DNA of 64,000 bases. Source: Diaminobutyricimonas sp. LJ205 (GTDB lineage Bacteria > Actinomycetota > Actinomycetes > Actinomycetales > Microbacteriaceae). Under the pieces are notes generated by a model. That model did no database searches, was not told the origin of the DNA, and saw nothing but the letters and a program-made list of their open reading frames with translations. This document shows, in pieces, positions 19,815 to 29,368 of this stretch. The DNA lies in the NCBI RefSeq assembly GCF_009755725.1, contig NZ_CP046619.1:744001-808000 (forward strand), read 5' to 3'. Every line of letters starts with the position of its first letter. Within the stretch, counting starts at the first letter, position 1. The position numbers were made by a program, and so were the translations under genes.

Positions 19815-20803
19815 CGGCGAAGGACGGCTCCGTGACGATGACCCCCGAGCAGGCAACCTGGTTCGCCGACACCTTCGGACGGCTCGTCGCCAACGTGGAG
19901 CGCGTGCTGCTCGGCAAGACCTTCGTCATTCGCCTCGGCTTCGTCTGCCTGCTGAGCGAGGGGCACCTGCTGCTGGAAGACTTCCCGGGCACCGGCAAGA
20001 CCTCCCTGGCGCGCGCGATGGCCCAGAGCGTGCGCGGCACCAGCAACCGGGTGCAGTTCACCCCGGACCTGCTGCCCGGCGACATCACCGGTGTCAGCAT
20101 CTACGACCAGCGCACCGGGCACTTCGACTTCCACACCGGACCGGTGTTCGCGAATATCGTGCTCGCCGACGAGATCAACCGGGCGAGCCCGAAGACCCAA
20201 TCGGCTCTGCTGGAAGTGATGGAGGAGAACCGGGTCACGGTCGATGGTGTCACCCACCCCGTCGAGGCACCGTTCATGGTCATCGCCACCCAGAACCCGA
20301 TCGAGCAGGCGGGCACTTACCGGCTGCCAGAAGCCCAGCTCGACCGATTCCTGATGAAGGCATCGATCGGCTACCCGGACCACGCGTCGACCCTGCGCAT
20401 CCTCGAGGGTGCGGCCACTCGCGCGCATGACACCACCGTGCCCGAAGTGGTGAGTTCGGAAGCCATCGTCGAGATGGCCCGCCTGGCCGGCACCGTGCAC
20501 GTCGACCCGTCGATCAACGATTACGTGTCCCGGCTGGTCGACGCCACCCGTTCGGTGCCCGAGGTGCGGCTGGGCGTCAGCGTTCGCGGCGCGCTCGCCC
20601 TGGTCCGTGGAGCGAAGACCCTCGCCGCGGCGAACGGACGCCACTACGTGGTGCCCGACGACGTCAAGATGCTCGCCGAACCCGTACTGGCACACCGGCT
20701 GGTGCTCGACGCCGAAGCGGAGTTCGACGGTGTGACCAACTCCAGTGTGATCAGCCAGATCCTCATGCAGACCCCGCCGCCCAGCGACAGGCAAGCCGTG
20801 TGA
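19793..20803 (+). CDS. MoxR family AAA+ ATPase
   Basis: A 336-residue MoxR-type ATPase, a chaperone class that often works with VWA or DUF58 proteins in assembling complexes. Walker A EDFPGTGKTSLARA, Walker B LADEINRASPKTQSALLEVMEE, sensor 1 ATQNPIEQAGTY and the arginine-rich LPEAQLDRF are intact. GTG 19793 is preceded by GGGGGA and overlaps the surface-protein gene by 22 bp; GTG 19811, with a 4-bp overlap but no ribosome site, is the alternative. It directly precedes DUF58, the usual MoxR partner. Confidence 0.92.
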   Translation: MYDTDTVTAKDGSVTMTPEQATWFADTFGRLVANVERVLLGKTFVIRLGFVCLLSEGHLLLEDFPGTGKTSLARAMAQSVRGTSNRVQFTPDLLPGDITGVSIYDQRTGHFDFHTGPVFANIVLADEINRASPKTQSALLEVMEENRVTVDGVTHPVEAPFMVIATQNPIEQAGTYRLPEAQLDRFLMKASIGYPDHASTLRILEGAATRAHDTTVPEVVSSEAIVEMARLAGTVHVDPSINDYVSRLVDATRSVPEVRLGVSVRGALALVRGAKTLAAANGRHYVVPDDVKMLAEPVLAHRLVLDAEAEFDGVTNSSVISQILMQTPPPSDRQAV

Positions 20804-22206
20804 GAGCCCGCACCACCCCGCCGGCGTCGCGCGGCGCTCCGGTGACTACCCGATCGCGATTCGACACGGACGCGTCGGCACTGACCAGCGGGTTGACCAA
20901 TGCCCGCGCGAAAATCGTCGGCGACCGCACCGGATTCTTCGCTGACCTGATCGTCATTTCCGTGCGCGTCGGCAAGGCAGCCCGGCGACTGCTCGGCACG
21001 GTCGCCGCACGCGTGGCCACCGTGGTCACACCGCTCGGCTGGACCATGGCGATCCTGGCGCCGTTCTCGCTGCTGGCCGGCTACCTGCTCGGCTGGGAGG
21101 AACTCATCGTGCTCGGCTTCGCCGGCCTGGTGCTGCTCATCGTTGCGGGGGCCTATTTGATCGGCCGGCTCGCCCACCGCATCACCCTGACCGTTCCGCA
21201 CAGCCGGGTCGTGGTGGGCGACGCCGCGGCAGGCCGGGTCGAAGTGCACAACCCGACCCGACACCGACTGCTCGGGGTGACCGTTGAGGTTCCGGTTGGC
21301 GAAGGTCTCGCCGAGATCGCCATGCCGAGTCTTCCCGGAGCGGCATCCGAATCACACGACTTCGCCATCCCCACTCGCCATCGCGGCGTGATCTCGGTTG
21401 GCCCGGTGCGCACCGTTCGGGCGGACCCGGTTGGGCTGGTACGCCGCGAGATCAGTTGGAGCGACCGCGCCGAGCTGTACGTGCATCCCCGCACCATCGG
21501 GCTGCCATCCACCAGCACCGGGCTGATCCGTGACCTGGAAGGAAACCCGACCCGCGATCTCACCTTGAGCGATATCGCCTTCCACGCCCTGCGTGAGTAC
21601 ACCGCCGGTGACGAACGTCGCCACATCCACTGGCGGTCGACGGCGAAGACCGGCACGTACATGGTGCGCCAGTTCGAGCAGACCCGGCGGTCTCACCTGG
21701 TGATCGCGCTCAGTCTCGCCGCCGGCGACTATGCGAACGACGACGAGTTCGAACTGGCGGTCAGCGTCACCGGCAGCCTCGGCGCCCGCGCCATCCGGGA
21801 CTCCCGCGATGTTTCCGTGGTGGTCAGCGAGCGAACCCCGGAGTTCGCCAAGCGCCGAGTGATCGCGGTGCGACCGCTGTCGACGCTCAGCCGATCCCGG
21901 CTGCTCGACGAACTCGCCATCATCCAGACCGGAGAGTCGTTCCTTCCGCTGTCCGACCTCGCCAGGGTCTCCGCCGACACCGTCACGGGCGTGTCCGTCG
22001 CCTTCCTGATCGTCGGCTCGGTGCCCACCGCGGGCGCGCTGCGAGCGGCTGCCACACGGTTCCCGCCCGGCGTCGAGGTGATCGTGATCGTGTGCGACCC
22101 TGAGGCCGTTCCGGGGCTTCGTCGGGTGCCCGGGCTCTCCGTGTTCACCATCGGATATCTCGAAGACCTGCAGAAAGCCCTCGCGCGCACGCGGGCGGTC
22201 GCGTAA
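20800..22206 (+). CDS. DUF58 domain-containing protein
   Basis: A 468-residue protein with two adjacent membrane helices (about 80-125: LGWTMAILAPFSLLAGYLLG, LIVLGFAGLVLLIVAGAYLI). It then has a beta-rich domain and the DUF58 signature GDERRHIHWRSTAKTGTYMVRQFE (about 269-292). DUF58 proteins resemble VWA domains and are almost always encoded beside MoxR. GTG 20800 overlaps the MoxR stop and its own stop overlaps the next ATG by one base (TAATG), so all three are translationally coupled. The N-terminal 50 residues are basic and probably cytoplasmic. Confidence 0.9.
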   Translation: MRARTTPPASRGAPVTTRSRFDTDASALTSGLTNARAKIVGDRTGFFADLIVISVRVGKAARRLLGTVAARVATVVTPLGWTMAILAPFSLLAGYLLGWEELIVLGFAGLVLLIVAGAYLIGRLAHRITLTVPHSRVVVGDAAAGRVEVHNPTRHRLLGVTVEVPVGEGLAEIAMPSLPGAASESHDFAIPTRHRGVISVGPVRTVRADPVGLVRREISWSDRAELYVHPRTIGLPSTSTGLIRDLEGNPTRDLTLSDIAFHALREYTAGDERRHIHWRSTAKTGTYMVRQFEQTRRSHLVIALSLAAGDYANDDEFELAVSVTGSLGARAIRDSRDVSVVVSERTPEFAKRRVIAVRPLSTLSRSRLLDELAIIQTGESFLPLSDLARVSADTVTGVSVAFLIVGSVPTAGALRAAATRFPPGVEVIVIVCDPEAVPGLRRVPGLSVFTIGYLEDLQKALARTRAVA

Positions 22207-24515
22207 TGGTCACCAAGAGGCCCGCTGGCCTGGTGCTCACCTCGATCCTGATGGTGATGGTGACCAGCGCGATCGCCGCAGCCGCGTGGTGGCCGATCTA
22301 CCAAAGCGTCGAGTTCGTGGTGATGGCGGGCATCACCGGATTGGTCGGCATCGCCATTGCCGTCGCCGGTTCAACATTCCGGCTCGCCGCACCGGCCGTC
22401 GCCGCGATCACCGCGGTGGTCTTTCTCGCGTTCGGCGTTCCGCTCGCGGTGCCTTCCGCCGCGGCCTACGGCATCCTGCCGACCCTCGACGGGCTCACGG
22501 AGCTCGCCACCGGAGTCGTCTTCGGCTGGAAACAGCTGCTCACGATCGCCCTTCCGGTTGGCAGCTATGAGGCGCTGCTGGTGCCGCCGATGCTGCTGAT
22601 GCTGTCCACCGTGGTGGTTGCCCTCTCCGTAGCCCTGCGCACGACGTACGGCGAGCTGGGCGTCATCGCCCCAGTACTGTTCCTGCTCACCGGGCTGGCT
22701 TTCGGTCCGGAGACCGCGTGGTATCCGCTGGTGCTCACCTTCGGCATGCTCGCCGCGAGCCTGCTCTGGCTGATCTGGCGACGCTGGTACCGGCGGCGCG
22801 CCTCGATCCGCGCGTTGGCCAGGCAGTCGCCGGCCGCGTCTGGACGGCCGTTCGAGACGGTCGGGGAACGCTTCTTCCCCGGGCTGAAGTCCCTGATCGG
22901 TGCCGGCGTGATCCTGACAGTGGCCGGCGTCGCTGCTGGCGCCGCGGTGAACGCGCTGCCGCCGACATCCGATCGCACGGTGCTGCGCACGGTGACCGAG
23001 CAGCCGTTCGATCCGCGCGAGTACGTGAGCCCGCTGGCCGGTTTCCGCAGCTACCTGAGCGAGGGTCGGGCGGATGCCACCATGCTCACCGTTGCCGGAC
23101 TGCCCGAGGATGCTCGCATCCGGGTCGCCGCGCTCGACACCTGGGATGGCATCGTCTACTCGGTCGGCAGCGACCAGGTGTCCAGCGCATCCGGGTCGTT
23201 CACGCGCGTGCCCTCCCGGATCGAACGGGGCGACCTGGCCGGCGACCGGGCCAGCATCCAGGTCACCGTCGGCGGGTACGAGGGCGTCTGGCTGCCCAGC
23301 GTCGGCGCCCTGGAAGCCGTGGATTTCGACCGCGGCGCCGCGCGAGAGCGGTTCTACTACAACGACAACAGTCGAACCGGTGCGGTGATCGGGGGACTGG
23401 CCGAGTCCTCGAGCTATCGCCTCGACGTCGTCATCCCCGAGCAGCCCGAGCAGAGCGAGCTGCCCAGCATGGTGCCGGGCACCGCGGTGATGCCCGCGCT
23501 CGATCAGGTGCCGGAAGAGCTGAGCACCGCACTCGACGAGTACACGGCGGGCATCGACGGGCCTGGCCGTCAGCTGGTCGCCATGCTCGATGGGCTCGCC
23601 CGCGACGGCTACGTCAGCCACGGCGCCGAGGGTGAACCGGCCAGCCGCTCGGGACACTCCGCCAACCGCATCGCCGAACTGTTCACGCAGACCCCGATGA
23701 TCGGCGACGCCGAACAATACGCAACCGCCGCCGCGCTGATGGCCCGCGAGATCGGTTTCCCAGCGCGAGTCGTGATCGGCTTCGCCCCCGAGGACTCCGA
23801 CGGCGGGACGACGATGGTCACCGGGGCGGATGTCTCCGCCTGGCTCGAGGTGCACACCGAGCAGTGGGGGTGGGTGGGTATCGACCCGACTCCCGAGGTG
23901 CGGGAGATCCCGCCTCGCCAGCCGGAGAATGCCACCGAGGTCGCCCGTCCGCAGTCGGCGCTGCCGCCGCCGGCGAAGCAGGAGGAGAAGCCCGACGAGC
24001 AGACCCCTCCGCAGAACGCGCCGGAAGACCCGGAGGCGTTCGACGCCTTCCTCGGCGTGATGCTGACCGTGTTGCGTGTGCTGGGTTGGGTGTTGCTCGG
24101 GCTCGCCCTGGTGAGCGCCCCGTTCCTCGCGATCATCGCCGCCAAGCTGCGGCGCCGCCGCCGGCGTCGCCGCGCCGCGGACCCCGTGCAGAACATCCGC
24201 GGCGGCTGGCAGGAGTTCGAGGACACGCTGCTCGACCACGGCATCGAAGTGCCCCAGGCCGCGACCCGGCGCGAACTCGCCAAGATCGCCGGCGGCGCAG
24301 GTGCGCGGGTGCTCGCCGTCGTGGCCGACCGTGCCGTCTTCGCGCCGGAAGGACCCGACCCATCCGAACCAGGCAAGGTGTGGCAGGCCGTTCAGGACCT
24401 GTCCGCGTCACTGCGGAACCGGCTCAGCCGCTGGGAGCGGTTCAAGGGCCGCGTCTCCCTGCGCTCATTCGGTCGTTATAGTGGCAGGAAGCCACTGGGG
24501 CGCAGCCGTAGCTAG
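22206..24515 (+). CDS. Transglutaminase-like membrane protein with missing catalytic residues
   Basis: 769 residues, TgpA-like: about seven N-terminal membrane helices (10-200), one at about 225-250, an extracellular transglutaminase-core domain (about 440-565), a Pro-rich acidic linker, a further helix (about 620-645) and a cytoplasmic tail. In active members the core has Cys in G-x-C-E, His in HAW and Asp in DPTP. Here the first site reads IGDAEQYATAAALM (Ala502) and the second VSAWLEV (Ser544); only Asp560 remains. The fold seems kept but thiol catalysis is not expected. ATG 22206 overlaps the DUF58 stop. Confidence 0.85.
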   Translation: MVTKRPAGLVLTSILMVMVTSAIAAAAWWPIYQSVEFVVMAGITGLVGIAIAVAGSTFRLAAPAVAAITAVVFLAFGVPLAVPSAAAYGILPTLDGLTELATGVVFGWKQLLTIALPVGSYEALLVPPMLLMLSTVVVALSVALRTTYGELGVIAPVLFLLTGLAFGPETAWYPLVLTFGMLAASLLWLIWRRWYRRRASIRALARQSPAASGRPFETVGERFFPGLKSLIGAGVILTVAGVAAGAAVNALPPTSDRTVLRTVTEQPFDPREYVSPLAGFRSYLSEGRADATMLTVAGLPEDARIRVAALDTWDGIVYSVGSDQVSSASGSFTRVPSRIERGDLAGDRASIQVTVGGYEGVWLPSVGALEAVDFDRGAARERFYYNDNSRTGAVIGGLAESSSYRLDVVIPEQPEQSELPSMVPGTAVMPALDQVPEELSTALDEYTAGIDGPGRQLVAMLDGLARDGYVSHGAEGEPASRSGHSANRIAELFTQTPMIGDAEQYATAAALMAREIGFPARVVIGFAPEDSDGGTTMVTGADVSAWLEVHTEQWGWVGIDPTPEVREIPPRQPENATEVARPQSALPPPAKQEEKPDEQTPPQNAPEDPEAFDAFLGVMLTVLRVLGWVLLGLALVSAPFLAIIAAKLRRRRRRRRAADPVQNIRGGWQEFEDTLLDHGIEVPQAATRRELAKIAGGAGARVLAVVADRAVFAPEGPDPSEPGKVWQAVQDLSASLRNRLSRWERFKGRVSLRSFGRYSGRKPLGRSRS

Positions 24516-24537
24516 TGGCCACCAGAAAGGGCATCGC

Positions 24538-25362
24538 GTGACTTGCACATTCTGCGGCACGAAATTGCCCGCGGGAGCAATGTTCTGCGGGGAATGCGGT
24601 CGGTCGGTTACCGCCGCCCAGTTCGTTCCACCGCCGCCGGCACCTGTGGCGCCGACCGCGCCGAGCGTCAATTGCGCGCAGTGCGGCACGGCGATGAGCG
24701 CCGATGACATCTTCTGCGGAGAGTGCGGTTTCGTCGCCTCCGCGGTCACCGATGCCTTCACCACCGGCCAGCGTCCGCAGATCGTGCCGGAAGCGCCCCC
24801 AGAGCCGGAACCAGCCGCTCCGGCCCGCCCCGACGCCAGCGACACCGCCCGCATTGAACTCCTGGACCTGCTGGACCTCGCCGAACTCGAGGTGGCGACA
24901 TCCCCCGACATCGCAACCGAGCCGGCGATTTCGCCGATCCCGCCGATCACGTCGTCGATCCCGCCCCCGCCCAGCGCGTCGCACGCACTGCCTGACGACG
25001 TCGAGGCCACTCGCATCGTGCGCCGCAATGCGGTCGGCGAGCGTTTCGTGCTGCAGTTCAGCACCGGCGAGAACGTCACCGTCACCGGATCCGGGCTGCT
25101 CGGCCGTAGTCCGCGGCCGCAACCCGGTGAGTACTTCGACCACATCATCGCGATCACCGATCCCGGACGCTCGGTGTCTAAGACCCATTTGGAATTCGGC
25201 CAGGATGCCGGCGCGTTCTGGGTCTCCGACCGCTTCTCGGGGAACGGCACCGTGGTGCGCGAACCCGAGTCAGGTCCGGTGCGCTGCGATCCGGGCAAGC
25301 GCTACCACCTGATGCGCGGTTCCCGGGTCGACATCGGCGAGCAGTTCCTGATCGTCAGTTGA
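24538..25362 (+). CDS. Double zinc-ribbon and FHA domain protein
   Basis: A 274-residue cytoplasmic protein. Two zinc ribbons at the N-terminus use Cys pairs CTFCG/CGEC (about 3-21) and CAQCG/CGEC (about 44-64). A Pro/Ala-rich linker follows, then a C-terminal FHA domain (about 165-274) with GLLGRSPRP, SVSKTHLEF and RFSGNGTVV. It is the second phosphothreonine reader in this operon and sits just before the FtsK-like ATPase; in firmicute type VII systems FHA domains are fused to the equivalent ATPase. GTG 24538 follows AGAAAGG. Confidence 0.87.
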   Translation: MTCTFCGTKLPAGAMFCGECGRSVTAAQFVPPPPAPVAPTAPSVNCAQCGTAMSADDIFCGECGFVASAVTDAFTTGQRPQIVPEAPPEPEPAAPARPDASDTARIELLDLLDLAELEVATSPDIATEPAISPIPPITSSIPPPPSASHALPDDVEATRIVRRNAVGERFVLQFSTGENVTVTGSGLLGRSPRPQPGEYFDHIIAITDPGRSVSKTHLEFGQDAGAFWVSDRFSGNGTVVREPESGPVRCDPGKRYHLMRGSRVDIGEQFLIVS

Positions 25363-25493
25363 CTGGTGGTAGCTGGCTAGTGTCTCCTGACTGATCGCCG
25401 GTCATCAGCCGCTCCTCTCCGCGCCGAATGGGCTGCTTCCACGCCGGTTGAAGGACTGTGGCCTGTCGGATGCCGGAGTGTTGACATCGTCGG

Positions 25494-28202
25494 GTGAGCG
25501 ATCCCGGCATCCGACTGCCCGCGCCACCGGCGGGGAGCGAGCCAGCGCCGTTCCCGATGCTCGCCACCGTTGCGCCAGTCGTGGGGTCGATCGCGCTCTG
25601 GGTGATCACGCAGTCGCCGTTCGCCCTGCTCTTCGCCGTGCTCGGCCCGGTCACCGCGATCGCCACCCTCGGTGACGGCGCCGTATCCACTCGGCGACGG
25701 CGACGTCGGGAACAGCGTCGGTTCGCCAGCGAACTGGCAGCCACGCTGACCGGCATCGATGAGGCCCATGATCAGGAGCGTCGGCGACGCTGGGCGGCGA
25801 CGCCCGGCATCGACCCACTGCTGCGCGGTGACCCGATCGCCTCGACAGGCGCCCGCGGCACCGGGCCGATCGAGGTCGTGATCGGGGAGGGCAGCACGCC
25901 GAGCGAGTTGCGGATCATCGATGCCGGTGTGGGAACAGGAACGGCCGACCCTGCCACTGCCCTCGCCGCAGCGCGAGAGAAGGCCGCAGTGCTGGAGCGG
26001 GCGCCGATCGTGGTGGACGCCGCCGCCGGGATCGCGGTGATCGGCCCTGCTCCGGTGAGTCGTGCCGTGGCCGCGGCGATCGCGCTGCAGCTGCTGGCGA
26101 TCGCCCGCGAGGATGCCCGAGTGCGCTACGACCCGGACTGGTTCGACTGGCTCGGACTCTCGGTGGATGAACCGGCCGCCCGCGGTGAGCTGACCGTGTC
26201 CGCCGCCGCCACGGTGGGCCGACTGGTGGTGGCGGAGGTCATCGACGTTCTCCCGGCCGACTGCGGCGTCATCCTGACAGTGGCGCGAGGCGGGCTGGCC
26301 ACGCTGGACGGTCTGCCGGTCCGCCCGTCACTCGTCAGCCGGGAACAGGCCCGGTTGGTGCTCGGCCGGCTGCGGCTGACAACCCGGGCAACCCTGCCCG
26401 GCCGGGTCGAGTTCGCGGCATTACCCGACCTCGGCGCATCCGCCGGCCGGCTCGGCGCCGTGTTCGGCCTCGATCCTGGTGGCCCGGTGCTCATCGACCT
26501 CGTTGACGGACCCCATGCTCTCGTCGTCGGAACGACCGGCAGTGGCAAGAGCGAACTGCTGGTGAGCTGGGTGCTCGCGATGGCCCGCGGACGCACCCCG
26601 CAGCAGGTGAGCTTCCTTCTGGTGGATTTCAAGGGCGGTTCGGCGTTCGCGCCGCTGACGGTGCTCCCGCACTGCGTCGGGGTGATCACCGATCTCGACG
26701 AGAGCGCCGCGCGCCGGGCACTGCAGAGCCTGACCGCCGAACTCCGGTACCGCGAGACCCGACTGGCCGAGCTGGCAGCAGCAAGCATCGAGAAGGCGCC
26801 GTACGCTTTCGCCCGGCTGGTAGTCGTTGTCGACGAGTACGCCGCACTGGTCGGCGCACACCCCGAGCTCGGCGGGCTATTCGCCGACATCGCCGCCCGC
26901 GGCCGCTCGCTCGGCGTGCACCTGCTGCTCTGCACGCAACGGCCGACGGGCGTCGTCAGCGACGCGGTGCTGGCGAACACCGGGCTGCGAATCTGCCTGC
27001 GCGTGAACAATCGAGCCGACAGCGTCGCCGCGATCGGCATCCCTGATGCCGCCGACCTGCCCGCCACCCGTCTCGGTCGCGCGCTGATCGACGGCCGCCC
27101 GGTGCACGTCGCGATTGCCGCGCAATCGGATGCCGAGGCGGTGGCAGCGGCCACCCCTAACGGTCCCGCCCCGCGTCGGCCGTGGTGTGACCCGCTGCCG
27201 ACCGACCTGCGGCTGCCCGAGCTCCCGCGCCCGGAGCATCCCCTTGCGCCGTCGGCGGTGACGTTCGGACTCGCCGACCAGCCCAGGCAGCAGCGTCAGG
27301 TGGCGGCGGTCTACGACCCGCTGCGGCACGGCCATTTGCTGGTGGTCGGGGCGAGCGGCACGGGCAAGTCCACCCTGCTGCGCACGCTCGCCAGTCATCC
27401 GCTCAGCCGACTGGTGCCGCCCGGCGTGGAAGCCGCCTGGGACGCGGTCAGCGCCCTGGCCCGCGACCCGTCCGGTGCGGCGGGACTCACCCTCCTCGAT
27501 GATCTCGACAGTGTCGCCGCGCAACTGACCGACGACCACCTCGCCGCATTCGTGGAACTGCTGCAGCGCGCCGCGCGGGACGGCGTCGGGCGGCTGGTGC
27601 TCGCCGCCCGTCGGGTCACCGCTCCCGTGCAGAGTCTGTTGCCGCTGTGCGACGCCCGCCTGCTGCTGCGGCTGCCCGATCGGCACGAGCACGCGCTCGT
27701 CGGTGGGGACTCATCGGCCTACGACCCGAGGCTGCCCGACGGGCGCTGCCACTGGCAGGGCGACCTGGTGCAGATCGCGCGCCGAACCGACCTGCCGGCC
27801 GCACCTGCGCAGGGCGATGCACGGTTTCTGCCCACGCCGGGCCGGAGCTACCTCGTGGCATCCACGGCATCCCGGCGGTGTGCCGCGGCGCTCGCCGCAC
27901 TGGGCACGCATGACGTGCTCGCGCTTGATCCGGATGCCGCCGACCCGCGCACGCTCGGCACGGGATCAGCCGGCAGCGACGGGCGCGGGCGGATCCTCGT
28001 CGCCGACCCGGACACCTGGCAGAACTGGTGGGGCGCCCTGCCCGCGCTACGCGGCCGGGCCGACGTCATCGTCGACGGATGCTCGACCTCGCAATACCGG
28101 GCGCTCACCCGCGACAGTGACCTCCCGCCGCCGTTCGCGCCCGGTCGGCGGGTCAGCTGGCTCGTCGACGCGGCTGGCCCCCGACGCATCCTGTTGCCAT
28201 GA
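25494..28202 (+). CDS. FtsK/SpoIIIE-type ATPase (EccC-like)
   Basis: 902 residues. Two N-terminal membrane helices (about 21-60) and a basic RRRRRREQRRF stretch are followed by two FtsK/SpoIIIE ATPase modules. The first has Walker A GTTGSGKSE near 346-354 and Walker B VVVVDEYAAL; the second has Walker A GASGTGKST near 620 and a weaker TLLDDLDSV Walker B. Topology and tandem ATPases match EccC/EssC motors of type VII secretion rather than the DNA translocase FtsK, but EccC usually has three modules. GTG 25494; 131 bp after the FHA gene. No WXG100 gene lies within the window. Confidence 0.85.
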   Translation: MSDPGIRLPAPPAGSEPAPFPMLATVAPVVGSIALWVITQSPFALLFAVLGPVTAIATLGDGAVSTRRRRRREQRRFASELAATLTGIDEAHDQERRRRWAATPGIDPLLRGDPIASTGARGTGPIEVVIGEGSTPSELRIIDAGVGTGTADPATALAAAREKAAVLERAPIVVDAAAGIAVIGPAPVSRAVAAAIALQLLAIAREDARVRYDPDWFDWLGLSVDEPAARGELTVSAAATVGRLVVAEVIDVLPADCGVILTVARGGLATLDGLPVRPSLVSREQARLVLGRLRLTTRATLPGRVEFAALPDLGASAGRLGAVFGLDPGGPVLIDLVDGPHALVVGTTGSGKSELLVSWVLAMARGRTPQQVSFLLVDFKGGSAFAPLTVLPHCVGVITDLDESAARRALQSLTAELRYRETRLAELAAASIEKAPYAFARLVVVVDEYAALVGAHPELGGLFADIAARGRSLGVHLLLCTQRPTGVVSDAVLANTGLRICLRVNNRADSVAAIGIPDAADLPATRLGRALIDGRPVHVAIAAQSDAEAVAAATPNGPAPRRPWCDPLPTDLRLPELPRPEHPLAPSAVTFGLADQPRQQRQVAAVYDPLRHGHLLVVGASGTGKSTLLRTLASHPLSRLVPPGVEAAWDAVSALARDPSGAAGLTLLDDLDSVAAQLTDDHLAAFVELLQRAARDGVGRLVLAARRVTAPVQSLLPLCDARLLLRLPDRHEHALVGGDSSAYDPRLPDGRCHWQGDLVQIARRTDLPAAPAQGDARFLPTPGRSYLVASTASRRCAAALAALGTHDVLALDPDAADPRTLGTGSAGSDGRGRILVADPDTWQNWWGALPALRGRADVIVDGCSTSQYRALTRDSDLPPPFAPGRRVSWLVDAAGPRRILLP

Positions 28203-28203
28203 G

Positions 28204-29319
28204 TCAGGCCAGCGCCAGGGAAACCTCGAGGTGATCCAGGCCGAGGGCCCTGGCGACCGGCTCACTGACGACATGACCGTCGTACACGTTGAGGCCCGGC
28301 GCCAGCGCCGGATCGGTCATCATCGCCGCCCGCCAGCCCTGGCTTGCGATCGCCCTGACGTACGGCATGGTGGCGTTCGTCAGGGCGTAGGTTGACGTGT
28401 TCGGCACCGCACCGGGCATGTTCGCAACGCAGTAGAACAGCGAATTGTGCACAGTGAAGGTCGGATCGGCGTGGGTGGTGGGGTGCGAGTCCTCGAAGCA
28501 GCCACCCTGGTCGACGGCGATGTCTACCAGCACACTGCCGGGACGCATCCGTGACACCATCTCGTTGGTGACCAGCTTTGGAGCCTTCGCGCCGGGGACG
28601 AGCACCGAACCGATGATCAGGTCGGCACCGATGACGGCACGTTCGATCTCGTAACCGTTCGAGGCGACCGTCCTGATGCGTCCGGCATAGAGCGCGTCGA
28701 GCTCACGGAGCCGCTGCAGGTTCGTGTCCAGCACGGTCACGTCTGCGCCAAGCCCGACCGCGAGCGCGAGCGCATTGGTGCCGGCGACGCCACCGCCGAG
28801 AATGACCACTTTCGAGGGGTAGGTTCCCGGCACCCCGGAGATCAACAGGCCGGGGCCGCCGTTCGGCTTCATCATGGCGTTCGCGCCGACGATGACGGAC
28901 AGTCGCCCGGCGACCTCGCTCATCGGTGCCAACAGGGGAAGGGTCCGGTTCGGCAACTGGACGGTCTCATAGGCGATGGCCGTCATCCCCGACGCAACCA
29001 GCGCCTGGGTGAGCTCGGGCTCCGCGGCAAGGTGCAGATAGGCGAAAAGCACCAGATCGTCACGGAAGTAGCGGTACTCGCTGGCCACCGGTTCCTTGAC
29101 CTTGATCAGCAGCTCGGCGCGCTCCCAACAGCTGGCGGCATCCGGGACGATGCGCGCCCCCGCAGCCGAATACTGCTCGTCGGTGATTGACGACCCGGTT
29201 CCGGCACCGGACTGCACGTAGACCTCATGCCCGTGCGCGACCAGATCGTGGACGCCTGCCGGGGTTATCGCGACGCGGAACTCGTTGTTCTTGACCTCGC
29301 TGGGTACTGCGACTCGCAT
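28204..29319 (-). CDS. ald: Alanine dehydrogenase
   Basis: A 371-residue NAD-dependent enzyme converting L-alanine to pyruvate and ammonia, and the reverse. N-terminal MRVAVPSEVKNNEFRVAI, substrate-site KVKEP and LFAYLHLAAE, the Rossmann motif VVILGGGVAGTNALALA and C-terminal SLFYCVANMPGAVPNTST are classic. ATG 29319 is chosen because AAGGAG lies just upstream and the family begins there; a longer frame adds 24 unrelated residues. It converges on the FtsK-like gene with a single base between stop codons. Confidence 0.97.
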   Translation of the reverse strand: MRVAVPSEVKNNEFRVAITPAGVHDLVAHGHEVYVQSGAGTGSSITDEQYSAAGARIVPDAASCWERAELLIKVKEPVASEYRYFRDDLVLFAYLHLAAEPELTQALVASGMTAIAYETVQLPNRTLPLLAPMSEVAGRLSVIVGANAMMKPNGGPGLLISGVPGTYPSKVVILGGGVAGTNALALAVGLGADVTVLDTNLQRLRELDALYAGRIRTVASNGYEIERAVIGADLIIGSVLVPGAKAPKLVTNEMVSRMRPGSVLVDIAVDQGGCFEDSHPTTHADPTFTVHNSLFYCVANMPGAVPNTSTYALTNATMPYVRAIASQGWRAAMMTDPALAPGLNVYDGHVVSEPVARALGLDHLEVSLALA

Positions 29320-29368
29320 GGCTCTCCTTGGCTGTCGAACGCGCACGGAACCACCGGGGCTCCGTTGC

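Noticed and set aside
25481-25486. TTGACA as a -35 element for the FtsK-like gene
   Set aside because: It lies 7 bases before the GTG start, leaving no room for a -10 hexamer or start point upstream of the gene.
25363-25493. Small WXG100-type gene between the FHA and FtsK-like genes
   Set aside because: The 131-bp gap is too short for a roughly 95-codon protein and no WXG motif is found in any frame.
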